DNA of 64,000 nucleotides, taken from NCBI RefSeq assembly GCF_000155735.2, contig NC_020908.1, forward strand, positions 62,001 to 126,000, written 5' to 3'. The position numbers and the translations under genes are program-made. Source of the stretch: Octadecabacter arcticus 238. Lineage in GTDB: Bacteria; Pseudomonadota; Alphaproteobacteria; Rhodobacterales; Rhodobacteraceae. The notes beneath the pieces are model-generated. The model saw only the letters and a program-made list of their open reading frames with translations. It was not told the DNA's origin and ran no database searches. Positions 62,604 to 64,000 of this stretch are shown here, piece by piece (the stretch's first letter is position 1; the number at the start of each line of letters is the position of its first letter).

Positions 62604-63511
62604 CGCACATGATTCCATTTGAAGACGGGCAAATCGGCCTTGACTGGCTCGCCCTGACCGATGCGCTGGCGGACGGGCATTCACGAGCAAAAGCAAAAGT
62701 TGAGGACGTGTTTATATACCGCGGCGGCGACACCTTGCTGAACAGGTCGGCGTGGATTGACGGCATGGGCCTCGCCATTAAGTGCGCAACGATTTTTCCG
62801 GCTAACAAGGCCGTTGGGCGGCCTATGGTGAACGGTGCTGTGAACTTGTTTTCCGACGACGATGGCCAGCTTGAGGCGATATTGGATTTCCACCTCGTCA
62901 CCAAATGGAAGACCGCTGGTGACAGCCTATTGGCGGCGCGGCGACTGGCGCGCCCTGACAGCAAACGCATTTTGATTGTGGGTGCGGGCACCGTTGGACG
63001 GTCGCTTTGGCAGGCCTGTTCGGCAGCGTTTCCAGAGGCGGAATTTTCGGTCTGGAACCGATCACCCGAGGGAGCGCAACAGTTCGCGAAAGATTGCGAC
63101 GGTGTGACCGTCGCGACGGATCTGGAACGGGCGGTTCGCGAAGCGGACATCGTGACATCCGCAACCATGACCACCGAACCATTGCTCAAAGGCGCGTGGT
63201 TCCAGCCGGGGCAACACATTGATTTGATTGGTGCATACCGCCCCGACATGCGCGAGGTCGACGACGAGGCATTGCTGCGCTCGCGCGTGTTTGTCGACAG
63301 TTACGCCACAACGATGAACCACATCGGAGAGCTGAGAATCCCACTTGAAGCTGGCGTGATTTCGCCTGATCAGATTGTGGCCGATTATTATGAACTGGAC
63401 ATGTTTCAACGTGGATCAGATGACGAAATTACACTGTTCAAAAATGGTGGTGGGGCACATCTGGACTTGATGACCAGCCGCTATATTCTGGATGTTTGGA
63501 AGGGTCGCTAA
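62600..63511 (+). CDS. Ornithine cyclodeaminase/mu-crystallin family protein
   Basis: The 303-aa NAD(P)-dependent protein has a substrate domain (MVNGAVNLFSDDDGQLEAILDFHLVTKWKTAGDSLLAARRLA) and a Rossmann domain (RILIVGAGTVGRSLWQACSA). Conserved HIDLIGAYRPDMREVDDE follows. Relatives act on ornithine, proline, ketimines or delta1-pyrroline-2-carboxylate, so the reaction cannot be fixed. It is coupled to the HAD gene. Confidence 0.93.
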   Translation: MTHMIPFEDGQIGLDWLALTDALADGHSRAKAKVEDVFIYRGGDTLLNRSAWIDGMGLAIKCATIFPANKAVGRPMVNGAVNLFSDDDGQLEAILDFHLVTKWKTAGDSLLAARRLARPDSKRILIVGAGTVGRSLWQACSAAFPEAEFSVWNRSPEGAQQFAKDCDGVTVATDLERAVREADIVTSATMTTEPLLKGAWFQPGQHIDLIGAYRPDMREVDDEALLRSRVFVDSYATTMNHIGELRIPLEAGVISPDQIVADYYELDMFQRGSDDEITLFKNGGGAHLDLMTSRYILDVWKGR

Positions 63512-63513
63512 AT

Positions 63514-64000
63514 ATGCTGGGTTGGGTGCTTCCACTGCTGGTTCTGGGCGGATTGGCGATGCTGCCATGGCTCGCAGAAAGCCGCCGACACGCGGTAGAT
63601 GTTTTTCGCGACAAAGCCCCCGGTCGGTTTGCTAAACTCAGCCAAGGTGTGACGCATTATCAATGGCTTGGCGGTGTGCGTGGGCCAGTTGTTGTCTGTA
63701 TTCACGGGCTGACGACACCCAGTCCGGTTTGGTATGCCATCGCTGGTGGGCTGGCGAAATTGGGCTGCCGCGTGCTGGTGTATGACCTGTATGGGCGCGG
63801 CTTTTCGGATGCGCCGCGCGGGGCGAAGGATGGCGAATTTTTTGTGACGCAGCTGGCCGATCTACTGGATCATCAAGGGCTGACCGAAGACGTCACGTTG
63901 ATGGGCTATTCCATGGGCGGATCAATCGCGACGCATTTTGCGGCAAGCCACCCGAACCGCGTCAGACGCTTTATTTTATTGGCGTCAGGTGGGATGTGGT
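63514..64000 (+). CDS. Alpha/beta hydrolase (3' end outside window)
   Basis: The first 162 residues are visible. An N-terminal hydrophobic segment (MLGWVLPLLVLGGLAML) is followed by an alpha/beta-hydrolase core with the oxyanion-hole CIHGLTTP, YDLYGRGFSD, and the nucleophile elbow LMGYSMGGSIATHFA. The start is ATG 63514, three bases after the stop of the preceding gene. The substrate is unknown. Confidence 0.9.
   Translation, partial: MLGWVLPLLVLGGLAMLPWLAESRRHAVDVFRDKAPGRFAKLSQGVTHYQWLGGVRGPVVVCIHGLTTPSPVWYAIAGGLAKLGCRVLVYDLYGRGFSDAPRGAKDGEFFVTQLADLLDHQGLTEDVTLMGYSMGGSIATHFAASHPNRVRRFILLASGGMW

Noticed and set aside
1..64000. CRISPR arrays, tRNA, rRNA or prophage genes
   Set aside because: No regular spaced repeats, no cloverleaf or rRNA segments, and no phage structural genes were seen on reading both strands.

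Overview
The window is a stretch of chromosome from an alphaproteobacterium of the family Rhodobacteraceae, most likely the marine Roseobacter group. The main evidence is gene content and order: rsfS-rlmH-gpmI-envC-ctpA-rppH, a ccoNOQPGHIS operon next to fnrL and a universal-stress gene, leuC-leuD...leuB, Hint-domain secreted proteins, a DUF2794 protein, an Irr-type box before mbfA, and SbtA with a PII partner. The many insertion sequences and broken genes resemble IS-rich polar roseobacters such as Octadecabacter. That genus is a guess from memory, not something the sequence proves.

Layout. 1-1392: right part of an IS3-family element that cuts off a secreted substrate-binding-like gene. 1637-4731: a small acidic protein and two Hint-domain proteins. 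5033-8541: dapE and RNase R. 8640-11048: a lytic transglycosylase gene split by an IS630-family element. 11045-17050 (minus): a housekeeping block (small secreted protein, rppH, ctpA, envC-like, gpmI, rlmH, rsfS). 17235-18581: MscS channel. 18727-20176: a c-type cytochrome-like gene with a frameshift inside its haem motif. 20712-31429: the leucine genes leuC, leuD and leuB, with a membrane-protein gene between them split by a nested IS66/IS3 insertion, then an endonuclease/exonuclease/phosphatase-like protein, an epimerase and a LysR regulator. 31492-36573: a DMT transporter, a FAD oxidoreductase and an iron ABC uptake pair facing each other.

36643-48766 holds the cbb3 cytochrome oxidase operon (ccoN, O, Q, P, G, H, I, S, all minus strand), the divergent usp gene and fnrL. 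The operon is damaged twice. ccoN has two in-frame stop codons where conserved Trp codons are expected, and ccoG is split by a complete IS66 element with an 8-bp target duplication. The other subunits and assembly genes look intact, so this looks like recent decay of a high-affinity respiratory oxidase. 48956-53853 holds an MFS transporter, asd, and a bicarbonate module (SbtA-type transporter, PII protein, beta-carbonic anhydrase). 53940-56487 holds an M17 aminopeptidase, an NlpC/P60 protein and a DUF2794 protein. 56681-58993 holds an I78-type inhibitor lipoprotein with a stop at codon 2, a TetR regulator with likely operators, a small secreted protein not obvious from length-filtered ORF calls, and the iron exporter mbfA behind a palindromic Irr-type box. 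59032-64000 is a run of metabolic genes (AEC transporter, nitroreductase, S-formylglutathione hydrolase, DUF188, HAD, ornithine cyclodeaminase-like, alpha/beta hydrolase cut by the window edge).

Theme: at least four IS insertions interrupt genes, three of them with exact target duplications and perfectly in-frame flanks. Several further genes carry single-base lesions. No rRNA, tRNA or CRISPR array was recognised.
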